Shown here in pieces: positions 23,701-34,800 of a stretch of DNA of 64,000 bases. A program made the translations under genes and the position numbers. The DNA is from Branchiostoma belcheri (Eukaryota; Chordata; Leptocardii; Amphioxiformes; Branchiostomatidae), in NCBI RefSeq assembly GCF_001625305.1, contig NW_017802458.1, positions 666,559-730,558 of the forward strand. Reading direction: 5' to 3'. The first letter of the stretch is position 1, and each line of letters begins with the position of its first letter. The notes below the pieces were generated by a model. The model ran no database searches, was not told the origin of the DNA, and saw only the letters and a list, made by a program, of their open reading frames with translations.

Positions 23701-23960
23701 TGATGGTAAGAACTCAGAATTCCTTTCGAGTATGTAGTTATCGTAAATATGGAAAATAGAACGTTTTGTGATGTATGTATGAGGGGTATCAAGAGGAATA
23801 AATCCTTCATTTGGTGATGTAGAAGAACGTTTTTAACGCACGGTCTTCCTTTATTATTTTGACAGACTCTGGGGCAACTGCTGGTACCATTGGCGGTGGC
23901 GTACTGACCTCAACCATTCTGACTCACGTCATCTTGGCTTATTACAACATGTTCGCTTAA
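17628..23960 (+). CDS. Unit B: LDLa/discoidin-like protein with GPI-like tail
   Basis: Exons: 17628-17744, 19441-19871 (frameshifted), 20394-20825, 21659-21787, 22430-22561, 23259-23705 and 23866-23960. The order is LDLa, two discoidin-like, two LDLa, seven Thr/Pro repeats, hydrophobic tail. No signal-peptide exon was found between 17264 and 17627, so unit B is either the downstream half of unit A or a copy that lost its 5' end. Skipping the 431-bp exon keeps the frame, as its neighbours are phase 1. Confidence 0.7.
17760..18245. repeat. About 480-bp dispersed repeat, copy 1
   Basis: Matches 58727-59215 from ttcggagatctc through ggtcagccaccaggaggccc to gactacaaatgtgcggaaac and a (CA)n tail. 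No ORF. Its family identity was not checked. Confidence 0.8.
18420..19070 (-). mobile_element. LINE 3' fragment (RT C-terminus)
   Basis: The minus ORF at 18568-19062 (164 aa) contains LRISCHKLNIEMGRYKK and CPFCPNMIENEHHFIMDC, the Cys-Cys-His-Cys zinc-binding C-terminus common in non-LTR reverse transcriptases. A minus-strand AATAAA occurs near 18430. The polymerase core is absent: a 5'-truncated copy. Confidence 0.75.
19110..20190 (+). repeat. Segmental duplication partner of 62130-63215
   Basis: About 1.07 kb, including the discoidin exon at 19441 and intron on both sides, is nearly identical to 62130-63215 (for example gcggtttgcgggaacgtaag and ctttttgggtaccacccata). Confidence 0.9.
19441..19871 (+). 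pseudogene. Unit B discoidin-like exon with 1-bp frameshift
   Basis: 431 bp instead of 432. The aacccc-ggtcgttactgg stretch near 19784 lacks one C compared with 14340 and 62800, so the [10 protein letters not shown] end is lost from the frame. Splice sites look intact. A sequencing error in the C run is possible; otherwise this exon is broken or skipped. Confidence 0.85.
20394..20825 (+). CDS. Unit B discoidin-like module 2
   Basis: Intact 432-bp module: [35 protein letters not shown] and [17 protein letters not shown]. Sister of 14839-15270. Confidence 0.85.
20905..21162. mobile_element. Palindromic MITE, CCAACACAAA family
   Basis: Same hairpin as 15350-15588 and at the equivalent place after a discoidin exon, so it was copied with the duplication of units A and B. 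The centre aagaagccacgtgacaagct pairs with the preceding agcttgtcacgtggcttt. Confidence 0.9.
21659..21787 (+). CDS. Unit B LDLa module 2
   Basis: CPAETDRPCLDGLCIPATRW, then CDDIPGDCLNDEDETDC. Complete LDLa, 129 bp, phase 1-1. Confidence 0.88.
21910..22095. mobile_element. CCAACACAAA-family MITE, truncated
   Basis: Arms tcgaccagtcactctggtct and agagtgactggtcgaaagct flank a shortened centre. The right end is replaced by the microsatellite. Confidence 0.75.
22098..22420 (+). repeat. (ATCATTATT)n microsatellite beside an exon
   Basis: A 9-bp unit, ATCATTATT, runs nearly pure from about 22203 to 22366, with related ATC/ATT tracts on both sides. It produces poly-Ile and poly-Met frames, which are artefacts. 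Confidence 0.95.
22430..22561 (+). CDS. Unit B LDLa module 3
   Basis: GDCPDGMHKCSSGKCIPPSF, then WCDGSFNDCEDGEDEANC. Complete LDLa, 132 bp, phase 1-1. Its acceptor (tcctgccag) lies about 60 bp after a long ATT/ATC microsatellite. Unit A has no counterpart. Confidence 0.88.
22870..23245 (+). mobile_element. About 375-bp dispersed element
   Basis: Matches 48590-48995 in the opposite orientation (gatttagattttcacgttc, cggttcttttgggactcgg-type block, gcgaccgttgacctttgg). It is bounded by inverted cctccgggg and cccggaggt motifs. No protein is encoded; probably a non-autonomous DNA transposon. Confidence 0.7.
23259..23705 (+). CDS. Unit B Thr/Pro repeat stalk
   Basis: After a 35-residue lead, seven 15-residue units of the form (L/V/M)TTE(G/E)[10 protein letters not shown], the last reading [15 protein letters not shown]. 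High Thr/Pro suggests an O-glycosylated stalk. 447 bp, phase 1-1. The antisense ORF at 23230-23694 is a shadow. Confidence 0.9.
23866..23960 (+). CDS. Unit B C-terminal tail, GPI-signal-like
   Basis: Encodes DSGATAGTIGGG then [19 protein letters not shown] and TAA. Small residues (S/G/A) followed by a 19-20 residue hydrophobic end with no cytoplasmic part is the layout of a GPI-attachment signal; a short transmembrane anchor is the alternative. 95 bp. Confidence 0.8.
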
Positions 23961-24351
23961 GTTGGGCCAGGCTAAAGGACCGGCACTGCGTGCTTTTGTA
24001 TTGCAGCACGATTGTAGGATGGTATCGTAATGATGTAACCTGCATGCACAATGAGACAAAGCTTCAATTGCATGTATTTACTTTTGACGTACCAACAACA
24101 CACTTATCTAAACGTCGAATAGGATCATGGGTAACAGATGTGTTTTTTTAAAGTAAAATGACGTCATCACGACAGCGTCACTGAAACATCAATTAAAACG
24201 TCAACCAGATACGTAAATGGTATTATCCGTATCCTTACTAGATGTCGAAGAGATAGTGTTGTTTTGCAATTATTTTTTCAAAATCTTTCCATTTGCCGGA
24301 AACATTATTAAGTTAAGATTATTATTTCAATACTTTGTGTGTTTTTTAATG

Positions 24352-24838
24352 TAAGGCCACAGCAAGTATATTTTATGGATGGCATTCTCGGCAGACTCAA
24401 AATTTAATGCGACATCGCGACAAAAAGGCGGACAAAAAACAAGATTCTTTAATTTTTAAATTTTGAGGTCAGAAACCTTGTTAAACATGAATTGAGGTGA
24501 CAAAACATATCCCAACAAAACAGGTCTTTTATACTTCTTTTCAACAGTATTACCTGTCTTTGTAGATTAACTAGGCACTATAGCAAAACGGCTAGCCATA
24601 TCATCATGGGCAGTTATTGGGTTGGATTGGATGCGATGGAACATGCCAGTGTCAACATTTACGATCAAACACGAGCCATTGTATCTCAAGTTTGCTGGGT
24701 TCCTGATCTTCTCAAAATCGATAGGCATTGATAATCAATCAATAACCATCAGAGGCACAATTTTTTTTCGAAGATTAGGCTAAAATTGATGCGCGCTGAT
24801 GCCTTCCATAAAATTACTTGCTGTGGCCTAACAGGAGT
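24352..24838. mobile_element. TIR element, GGCCACAGCAAGTAA family
   Basis: gtaaggccacagcaagtata and ttatggatggcat at the left are inverted as atgccttccataa and ttacttgctgtggcc at the right. A second copy lies in the right palindrome arm, and another left end starts at 63954. Confidence 0.75.
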
Positions 24839-24865
24839 TAAACTTATGGACACATAATTAGAATT

Positions 24866-25150
24866 TTACATCGACATTTGCGGAACTGTTCTTTGTGGTG
24901 ACCGAATTCTCCTCCAGTAAGGTAGATGACGGCGGGGTGTAGGCTCTGCTTGACAATACCAGGATCGGGTAATCGGGATACAATCACAGCAACAAACATT
25001 TCTGTTGTATACATAGTCTACATGATGACTTACCGACAGAAATGTTGCAAATGAAGCCCCAAACATGCTAACCAACTGACTGTATGATCTGCTACTGTAG
25101 TAGCTGTGCGAGATCGTTGGAGGAGATAATAGGTAGCCACCAGGGAACAT
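24866..25150 (-). other. Conserved ORF in left palindrome arm, unrecognised
   Basis: 94 codons, MFPGGYLLSPPTISHSYYSS followed by YSQLVSMFGASFATFLS; it differs from the ORF at 27598 by only a few residues. A gtaagt directly follows the TFLS codons, so it could be an exon. No family recognised, and coding status is unproven. Confidence 0.4.
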
Positions 25151-26039
25151 TTAAGTGTTTTTCATGATATCTAACGCAGCATATAAATCAATGGTTCGTA
25201 CTTATAAACCTGCTTTTCTGACAATTCTTTAGTGTCACTGACGAAAGACAGTGGATGCTACCTAAAACGTCTGAACGTTTCCAAGATCATATCTAGGTAC
25301 TTAACTAACTGTTTTGGCGTATGTTATTACCTGGATGTCTGACCTTTACCGACGTAATGCAGCTTGTCTATGACTAATTTCTCTAAATCCGTAACATACA
25401 TTTCAATCTAAGGTAGTACATGTCTTTTAGGTCACAATAATACAACTCGAATCTTTATTTATTGTATGCTGTATTTATATATTGGAATAATACAAGGAAT
25501 TACAGATTGAATGGCACAGATGGAATGGACTATATGCAGTTGTTTGCATCAAAGCACGTTATCACTGATGATCAATGCAACAAAAATGAAGTAACGTATT
25601 GAATATGATAAAACCAACAATTTTCAATTCTATATTTTGAAATTCAAGTCAAACACTCTCTTTTTGTACATTGTGTTGTGGGTTTAGACTTTTGCATTCC
25701 ATTCAATATAAACTACTGGTATGTAAGAAATTATAGTGCTTTGAATTCTAACTAGAATTCCAGCAATATCTCATCACAAATGTCAAGATCTTCGGAATTT
25801 TGCTGAAAAACTGGTAGAAATGATGAATGTTTCTTTAGTTCTAAAATTGTAATTTTTGTTGCCTTGAGGATGGTGAAAATAAATCCCGTGCAGATCTAAC
25901 AATAAAAGGACTTGCAAAATCATGAAAGAGTCTTGTGTTCATTCTTTCTTCCAAGACAGATAAACTTGTTAAAGGCACACAATTCTAATTTTTCGAGACA
26001 ACTGCGATCATGAATACACAACTATCAAGAAACCGTATA

Positions 26040-26825
26040 GAAAAGAAAGCGTCATCGTTATGTAAAACTGCATCGTCACGAGGCTTGCATTTATCTATGA
26101 AGCTACATATCCATAATTTAGTTAGGTATTTCGCGAAGAAATGAGTTAGGCACTGGAACGTCCATAACTGTCTGATTAAATAGTTTCATAGTCACGTTTT
26201 TTACTTTACACTATGAATGTTGCTAGGCAGAAGTGCTATATTTAGTAACTGTGTAGGTAGCTTCGATACACCAGCCAAATTTGGAAGTAGAACAACTTCT
26301 AAGCATACTTTGTCCCACTGTTGACTCTTATTAAGGTCAGCCGCTCATGGTTCGAGTGACGAAAATATCTCAATACCCTCTTATAAGGAAATATGATTTG
26401 TCATACAACAGAATCTCTTCAAAGTATCTAAATCATAATACATTCTTCCCTCTGTAAAGCTGCTTGAACATCTGGGTGCCCATGGTTACAAAGTGAGACC
26501 ACGATTTTCCACGATTCGATTTTCTCCTGCCGTTTGACAAGATTCCTACCAGTCCTAACTCGGGTCGTAAAAACGCAGAGATCGACGCCGCAAATAATCG
26601 AAAGTGACATACAATTACTCTAACTGCCTCCGGTCAGAATACACAGAACTAAGTGACTGGATACAGATTCAAGTTTAACTGCTAATTTCCACTTAGCGTT
26701 CTTGAGATGTCCTTCATCGTGACCATATAACTACAATTTATCTATTTAACTACCCTGATGTCTGATAATGACATTAAGTTGCTATTGTGGTCTCCAGTCT
26801 GTCTTTTGTTTCTTGATACACATTA
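26040..26825. other. Spacer of the palindrome
   Basis: Single-copy centre between the arms. About 500 bp of it (26045-26535) is homologous to 41655-42180 upstream of gene D (gattaaatagtttcatagtc, atgaatgttgctaggcagaa, cttccctctgtaaa). No gene seen. Confidence 0.7.
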
Positions 26826-27597
26826 AACTTTCATACACCAAGTTGTGTATTGATGATCACAGTTGTCTCGAAAAATTAGAATTACGTGCCTTTAATAGTA
26901 GGCTTCATCATGTTTATCTATCCTAAGCTTGTAGAATGAATGAATACAAGTCTCTTTCATGATTTTGTAAGTCCTTTAATTGTTAGTTAATCTGCACGGG
27001 GTTTATTTTCACCATCCTCAAGGCAACAAAAATTAAAATTTTAGAACTAAAGAAACATTCATCATTTTTACCTGCTTGTAGTTTTTCACCAAACAAAATT
27101 CCGAAGTTCTGCATCTTGACATTTCTGATGAGATATTGCTGAAATTCTAGTTAGAATTCAAAGCACTATAATTTCTTAAATACTAGTAGTTTATATTGAA
27201 TGGGATGCAAACTTCTAAACCCACAATGTACAAAAAGAGAGTGTTTTACCGGATTTCAAAATGTAGAATTGAAATTTGTAGGTTTTATTATATTCAATAC
27301 TTAATTTTTGTTGCATTGATCATAAGTGATAACGTGCTTTGATACAAACAACTGTACGTAGTCCATTCCATCTGGGCCATTCGATATGTAATTCCTTCTA
27401 TATAAATACAGCATACAATAAAAAAGATTCAAGTTGTATTATTGTGACCTAAAAGACATGTATTGCCTTAGATCGAAATGTATGTTAAGAATTTAGAGAA
27501 GTTAGTCATAGACACTAAAGAATTGTGAGAAAAGCAGGTTTATAAGTACGAACCATTGATTTATATGCTGAGTTAGATATCATGAACAAGCACTTAA

Positions 27598-27876
27598 ATG
27601 TTCGCTGGTGGCTACCTATTATCTCCTCCAACGATCTCACACAGCTACTACAGTAGCAGAACATACAGTCAGTTGGTTAGCATGTTTGGGGCTTCATTTG
27701 CAACATTTCTGTCGGTAAGTCATCATGTAGACTATGTATACAACAGAAATGTTTGTTGCTGTGATTATATCCCGTTTACCCAATCCTGGTATTGTCAAGC
27801 AGAGCCTACACCCCGCCGTCATCTACCTTACTGGAGGAGAATTCGGTCACCACAAAGAACAGTTCCGCAGATGTAA
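27598..27876 (+). other. Conserved ORF in right palindrome arm, unrecognised
   Basis: 92 codons, MFAGGYLLSPPTISHSYYSS with the same downstream sequence as the left-arm ORF. Differences are mostly single residues (S/T, C/Y, I/F, R/Q) with no stops. Confidence 0.4.
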
Positions 27877-28771
27877 AATTCTGATTATGTGTCCATAAGT
27901 ATAACTCTCTGTAAGGCCACAGCAAGTAATTTTATGGATGGCATCAGCGCGCATCAATTTTAGCCTAATCTTCGAAAAAAATGTTTTGCCTCTGATGGTT
28001 ATTGATTGATTATCGGTTTTGAGAAGATCAGGAACCCAGCAAACTTGAGATACAATGGCTCGTGTTTGATCGTATATGTTGACACTGGCATGTTCTATCG
28101 CATCCAATCCAACCCAATTAACTGTCCATGATGATATGGCTAGCCGTTTTGCTATAGTGCCTAGTTAATCTACAAAGACAGGTAATACTGTTGAAAAGAA
28201 GTATAAAAGACCTGTTCTGTTGCGATATGTTTTGTCACCTCAATTCATGTTTAACAAGGTTTCTGACCTCAAAATTTAAAAATTAAAGAATCTTGTTTTT
28301 TGTCCGCCTTTTTGTCGCGATGTCGCATTAAATTTTGAGTCTGCCGAGAATGCCATCCATAAAATTTACTTGCTGTGGCCTTATATTAAAAAAAAGCACA
28401 AAGTATCGAAATAATAAACTTAACTTCATAATGTTTCCGGCAAATGGAAAGATTTTGAAAAAATAATTGCAAAACAACACTATCTCTTCGACGTCTAGTA
28501 AAGATACGGATAATACCATTTACGTATCTGGTTAACGTTTTAATTGATATTTCAGCGACGCTATCGTGATGACGTTATTGTACTTTTCTTGAAAAATCAC
28601 AGCTGTTACCCATGATCCTATTCGACGTTTAGATAAGTGTGTTGTTCGTACATCAAAAGTAAATACATGCAATTGAAGCTTTGTCTCATTGTGCATGCAG
28701 GTTACATCATTGCGATACCATCCTACAGTCGTGCCTCAGTACAAATCTGAAGCGCTCGGTACATGCCCAAC

Positions 28772-28866
28772 CTAAGCGAACATGTTGTAATAAGCCAAGA
28801 TAACGTGAGCCAGAATGGTTGAGGTCAGTACGCCATCGGCAATGGTAGCAGCAGTTGCTCCAGAGT
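28772..28866 (-). CDS. Gene C C-terminal tail, GPI-signal-like
   Basis: [19 protein letters not shown] then [12 protein letters not shown] and TAG. Same 95 bp as the unit B tail; small residues then a hydrophobic end. Confidence 0.8.
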
Positions 28867-31800
28867 CTGTCAAAATAATAAAGGAAAACCGTCCGTCAAA
28901 AATAAAATTTTCTTCTACATCATCAAATGAAAGCTTGTTCCTCATGATACGCATCATAAAACGTTCTATTTTTCATATCTTCCGATAACTACATACTCGA
29001 AAGGAGTCCTGTATTCTTACCAACAGTAGTTGTCAGGGATGCAGCGCTTGTTGTACCGCCAGGGGGCATCGTCAGATCAAGCTGCTCTTTGGTGGTCGGG
29101 TCGCCAGGAGGCGTGGCTAGGCCAGGCTGCTCTTCTGTGGTCACACGGCCAGAAGGCGTGGCTAGGTCAGGCTGCTCTTCAGTGGTCAGACCACCAGAAG
29201 GCGTGTCTAGGTCAGGCTGCTCTTCTGTGGTTAGGTCGCCAGGAGGCGTGGCTAGGTCAGGCTGCTCTTCGGTGGTCACACCGCCAGGAGGCGTGTCTAG
29301 GTCAGGCTGCTCTTCGGTGGTCACACCGCCAGGAGGCGTAGTGTCCTCACGGTCACCCGTGGTGGTCAGAGCCTCATTGACTGTTGTTAAGTTAAAGAAG
29401 TTCATGTGAAGCCATGCCATCATTTTGTGCAGTTTCAAAAGGACACAATATATTCCATAACAGGCCAATCATCTGCAACAAAGCAAACATGCTGACCCTG
29501 AACAAAAGTCTTACTTGTGTAGGAGAACTGGAATCCCTGTTTATAGTGTTTCACCTTATAAAGTTTTGTTCACCACTGCATTTCAGATCGCGAAGTCTAT
29601 TTTACAAAATCAGGAAAATGTTGCTCACCTGCGCAGTCTGCCTCGTCCTCTTCATTTGGACAGTCATCCCATCCATCACACCAATAGTCATCAGGGATGC
29701 ACGAACCGTCCGAACACTGACGTTGATCTTCCGAGCAGCTTACAGCTTCGGAAAACAAAGATTTTGTAAATAAACTGCTCTTGACTGATATCTGAACATG
29801 GATATTGGAATATTTTGTTGATTACAACGTTTGAAATAACTACCACATTTTGTAACACGAAGTAATTAATCAGTAAGACATCAAAGTTGTTCACCCCCGC
29901 AGTCTGACTCGTCCTCTCCTTGCGGACAGTCTAAATGCTCGCCATCACACCAGAAGCTTACAGGGATGCACGAACCGTCCAAGCAAGGCCTTCCCTCAAT
30001 ACATCCTTCATCTTCGAAAAATAAAAATTCGGCAATTAAAGACGATACGTGGTAAAACAATATCTATTGAAAAAGAACAGCATACTAAAGTGAATATATA
30101 GTAGTCTTGTTAATGACTCAGAGGTTCAGAGACTCACCCACATCGGCGTTTGATATACTCAGAACTGTAAATTTCTTCTTAATGCGATGTCATATTCAAG
30201 ATACAAAATCAGTCAAAATGTTGCTCACCTCCGCAGTCTGACTCATCATCTCCATCCGGACAGTCACCCTCTCCATCACACCACAAGCCACCAGGGATGC
30301 AAGAACCGTCCGAACACTGAAGTTGACCCTCTGAGCAGCTTACAGCTTCGGAAAACGAAGATTTCGTAAATAAACTGCTCTTTACTAAGATCTAACCATG
30401 GGTATTGGGATATTCTATTAATTAGAAAGTTTGAAATAACTACCACATTTTGTAACGCGAAGTAATTAATCAGAAAGCCAGCAAAGTTGCTCACCCCCGC
30501 AGTCTGACTCGTCCTCTCCTTGCGGACAATCACCCTCGCCATCACATCGATAGCCATCAGGGATGCACGAACCATCTGAACACTGAAATTCACCCTCCGA
30601 GCAGCTTACAGCTTTGGAAAACAAAGATTGCTGTGAGCTGAGAAACGTTGATAAACTGCTCTTGACTGAACTCTAACCATGGGTATTTGAGATATTTTAT
30701 TAATTAGAAAGTTTGAAATATCTACCACATTTGTAACGTGAAGTAAGTAATCAGAAAGCCAGCAAAGTTGCTCACCCCCGCAGTCTGACTCGTCCTCTCC
30801 TTCCGGACAGTCTGTCCACTGTCCATCACACCACCAGTCTTCAAGGATGCACGAACCGTCCGAACACTGTCGTTCACCCTCCGGGCAGTTTATAACTTCT
30901 AAAATCAAAGATTGGCTTGAGAAACGTTAGCGATCTCATAATTAATTACTTTAATGGGGATATACCAATTAATATTAGGATATTTCTATTGCAATGTTTT
31001 CAATCACTATCAAATTTCAGAATGCAAAGTTTATCTTACAAAAATAGCAAGAAGATATTATTATCTATAATAATAATATAGATCACCCCCACTTGGATTT
31101 ACAAATCAAAGTAAATACCACAAATTTGTTCTTAATGCAATTTCAGCTTTACATTGCAATGACACTAGAGTCCATTACGAAACAAAAATTATTATCGTTT
31201 CGGAGATATATACTGAGACAACTACATTACCATTCGGTTGTTCACAGGTGATATTTTCACCAGGACCTGAAAGGATGCAAATACCGGGGATTAAAATCCT
31301 AGGTTGATGTTTAAAGAAATACATCTGGTGAATCAAAACCAAAATTTGGCTCAACAGTAGTCATATGTATATAATGAACTAAAAAAACATCGGTCACAGT
31401 ACAAAGCCGATAAGTCGGAATCTGACAAGAATAATTTGGAGACCCGTGTCTAGGGAGAGCCACACCCCACGCGCGTTAAAGAGCCCACCACACCTTTCGA
31501 AAATGAGTAAGGGAATGTCACGGTGTGTGATGATCCAAATACTACTGTTTGGCGATTCCCCTTCGGTCTCCAGGAAGAGTAGTGTGAAAAGTGAGATCCT
31601 AAGCAAACATACAAACGAACCTATTTGGCAGATGAAGTTGGTGGGGATATCGCAGTAGGTGTCGTCCCATTTGAGACCTGCACCTCCCCAGAACTGCCCA
31701 CAGTCAATCCCGTCATGGTTGGTTGGCTCCCAGGGTGCCCAGGCGGTAAAGTCACAACCGTCGACAGGAGTCTCATCAGACCACGCCCACGTGCCAGACT

Positions 31801-34800
31801 CCACCTAAATAGTGAGAAAAGAGTTGAACCGGATTACAAATTTTGACCCAATGTCAATTTCTGTACATTTGTACTCACATTCTGCTTGGAGTCATAAAAG
31901 TCGAGGGGGAAAACGCAAATGATGGAGGTATGACACCCTTGAAGTTTATGGGTGGAGAGGAATAGTGAAGGCTGAGACTAAATACCTATTAAACCCCCAG
32001 ACATGAGGATTAAATTAGGCACAGGTGCAGGTTTGGATCGTGCATCATAGAACACTTGGTTGAATGTGCCGAGCATGTGCTCAAAGTAGAGCTTTCGGTA
32101 GCCACAAGACAATATCAAATTGGCCAGGTAGCAGGCCCTAGCAGTATTCATTAGCCAGACAGTACGTACGGGGGCAAATTGACACTGTCTGACTAATGGA
32201 TACTGCCTGTCCAATTTGTTGCTGTCTCGGGGCCACCGAAAGACCTGCTCTGAGATAACTCTACCCGTACCTAGAGGTTTGCCAGGATCGAAAGTAAGAC
32301 TTACTATCTTATGGAGCCCGAGCCAGTAATTCTCGCCTGCTCCGGCCTCCTGGATCAGGGAGACGAGGAAGTCATGCAGCTCCTCGGTCTTGTCATCGGC
32401 GAGGTGCCCTCCATCCACCGCACAGGCCTGCTGTGCATCAGTGTACTCCATGGCCTGGGTAACCACCTTGTAGTAGGTCCCATTTCGCTCTGTGTACTCG
32501 AGAACTGTGGGTAAAAAAAATTCATGCTGAACCCTCCAACATTGTTGCTTATGGTGCAGAAATATATTGAGGGTCAAAGTCAAAGTGGTTATCCAGATCC
32601 CGGGCCTTAACCTAGGTGCCATCATCTGAAGTTATCGCCGGCTACCTAATGGCTAGGGATCCGATGGAAATTACGGACTATGGCACCCAGGCTTCCTGTG
32701 CACGATGCAGAAACTCACCGGGGTCACCACAGTCCGCTTCGTCTTCAAAATCTGGGCAGTCCCCGTAACGGTTGTCACACCACAAAGATGCCCGGATGCA
32801 CCACCCATTTGAGCACTGGCGTTCATTCTCCTCACACTGAAATCCTTCTAGATCTGAATGTATGAAGATTGGAGGAACTTTTGACAATGCATCCGTGGCA
32901 GAATAACGTATCAGGGGAATATTTTAGGGATATGTATACGTATGAAGGTACCAATAGTTTTCACACAGGGGACCTCATGTTCTAGTATTCTTCCTTGATT
33001 GCCACTTCAAGTAAAGAAAACCAAACACGTACACGGATGCATCGATGCTCATTATGCGTTTTATGGTATGACCAGTTCCTGTATACACTTGTTCATTGGA
33101 TCTTCATATTTCCATATAAACATTGTTTTCATCTACCATTTCTCATTGGGAAGAGTTGTTATAAACTGTTTAGGACTCAATGAAAGGCTCATTCAAAAAA
33201 AAGTACCTGCTTCCATGATACCATAAAAGCCCATGTCGCTTAGCCAGGGTGGTGAGTTGTCCGGGCCAGTTGCCGTGATGAACAGACGCCAGTAACGACT
33301 AGTGGCTGTGAAACCACCAATTACGAACTGCTGAGGCAAGGCTTCGGAGGATTCGTTGAAATCCAGGACGTCAGTCCAGCTGTAAGGATCATTACTGACC
33401 GACGTTTGAAACTTGAATGCCGTAATATCATGGGTGATATCTCCGTAGTTAGAGATACCGATCATAGAAATAGTATAGGGCGCTAGAAAGTCGAAGATGA
33501 TGTACCATGGAACTGGACTGCTCGGGGCCCAGACGGTATTGAGGTCATTGTCCAGAACCTTGTCTGGGCCATTCGCTTCAGGCCAGTTTGTCGGTGTTGC
33601 GTCGATTGCCCAATCAGGAGAACGTTCCAGCCAGCCACCTTTGTGAAATTTGCGCAAGAAGCAAATGGAATGTAAATGTTATTTCTTTGCATCATAACCT
33701 TTCACAATTATAGCGAAGTTAACTATTTAAAGTAAGTAATTAAAGTATAGTAAAGTAATTTAAAAGTATCGTTGAGGATTGTAATCTGTCCGGATGCTTT
33801 ACTGGAATGTATTTGCCAATCTACGTCTTCTACAACTTTTCATGAATAGTGCTAGGAAAGTTATTATCACTTATTACACTTATTACAGCCTATTATACGA
33901 TGTGTACAATCACTACTCACTTCTTCAGCCAATTATACGATGTGTGCAACCTCCACACACTTCTTCAGCCTTACAAGGCCAAATCTTACCCGGACAATTT
34001 GGCAGGTCACAATGTGCCACTTGTATAAAGGGCAGTTGAATAAATGAGTAACTTACAAATGGTTGATGAAATTTATAGTGCCTGCGCCTTAGCCACTGTA
34101 CCGATGCCCGTATCTGAAAACGGTTTAGTTTGATTTATCCCAAAAACCACGTAAAAAGAATCCTCTGGACAAGGCTCACCCTCATCGGGAGGACTCCAGC
34201 ATATTTCCTCGTCCAAACCGTCCGGACAGTCGTTCACTCCATCACAAACTCCTGTGCTCTTCTCGACACACGACCCATCTAGGCACCTCAGCTGGCTCCC
34301 AGAACAAGGCTCACCGGCTGAAACGTCGACAACGTATGTTGCAATAAATAAGTATTGGAAAACGATACTAATGTCATAGAATGCTGAAATTGAGAAGCAA
34401 GGAAATGTGAAGAAATAAATTATAATTCGCCGTTAAAAATCTTAAAAAAAATATGCATTAAACGATCGCTATTCGGACATCCTTTTTTAAAGTAAATTGC
34501 AGGAGAGCATTTGGTGGCACACTTGCTTTAAGTAGATAAATTGATATTTTCGTTTTTGCTCATATTCAACAACAACAAAATATATTCAGCATAAAGACTG
34601 TACACTATCAGTAAAACATTCTTGCGCTTTAATAATATGGCCGATAACAAAGCTTTTCCCACTTTTTATAGCTTATAAAAACTTCAAGAAATCCGAGTAC
34701 ACTAGCAGAGAGGTCCTGGAATCTTGCCCCAATTGGTTTTGGTAATCGTGGCACCTAACCTAACACCTAACCTTAAGTACGATCTAAAACCACCTAGTAG

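Larger units (their letters stand above)
23260..26035. repeat. Left arm of 6-kb imperfect palindrome
   Basis: Reverse complement of 26830-29380. It includes the Thr/Pro stalk and tail exon of unit B plus about 2 kb of 3' flank. Paired landmarks: gacaaaaaggcggac (about 24420) with gtccgcctttttgtc (about 28300), and gttgccttgaggatggtg (25858) with caccatcctcaaggcaac (about 27010). Confidence 0.9.
26830..29380. repeat. Right arm of 6-kb imperfect palindrome
   Basis: Inverted copy of 23260-26035, including the tail and stalk exons of gene C. Indels and substitutions are scattered throughout, so the arms have diverged since formation or last conversion. Confidence 0.9.
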
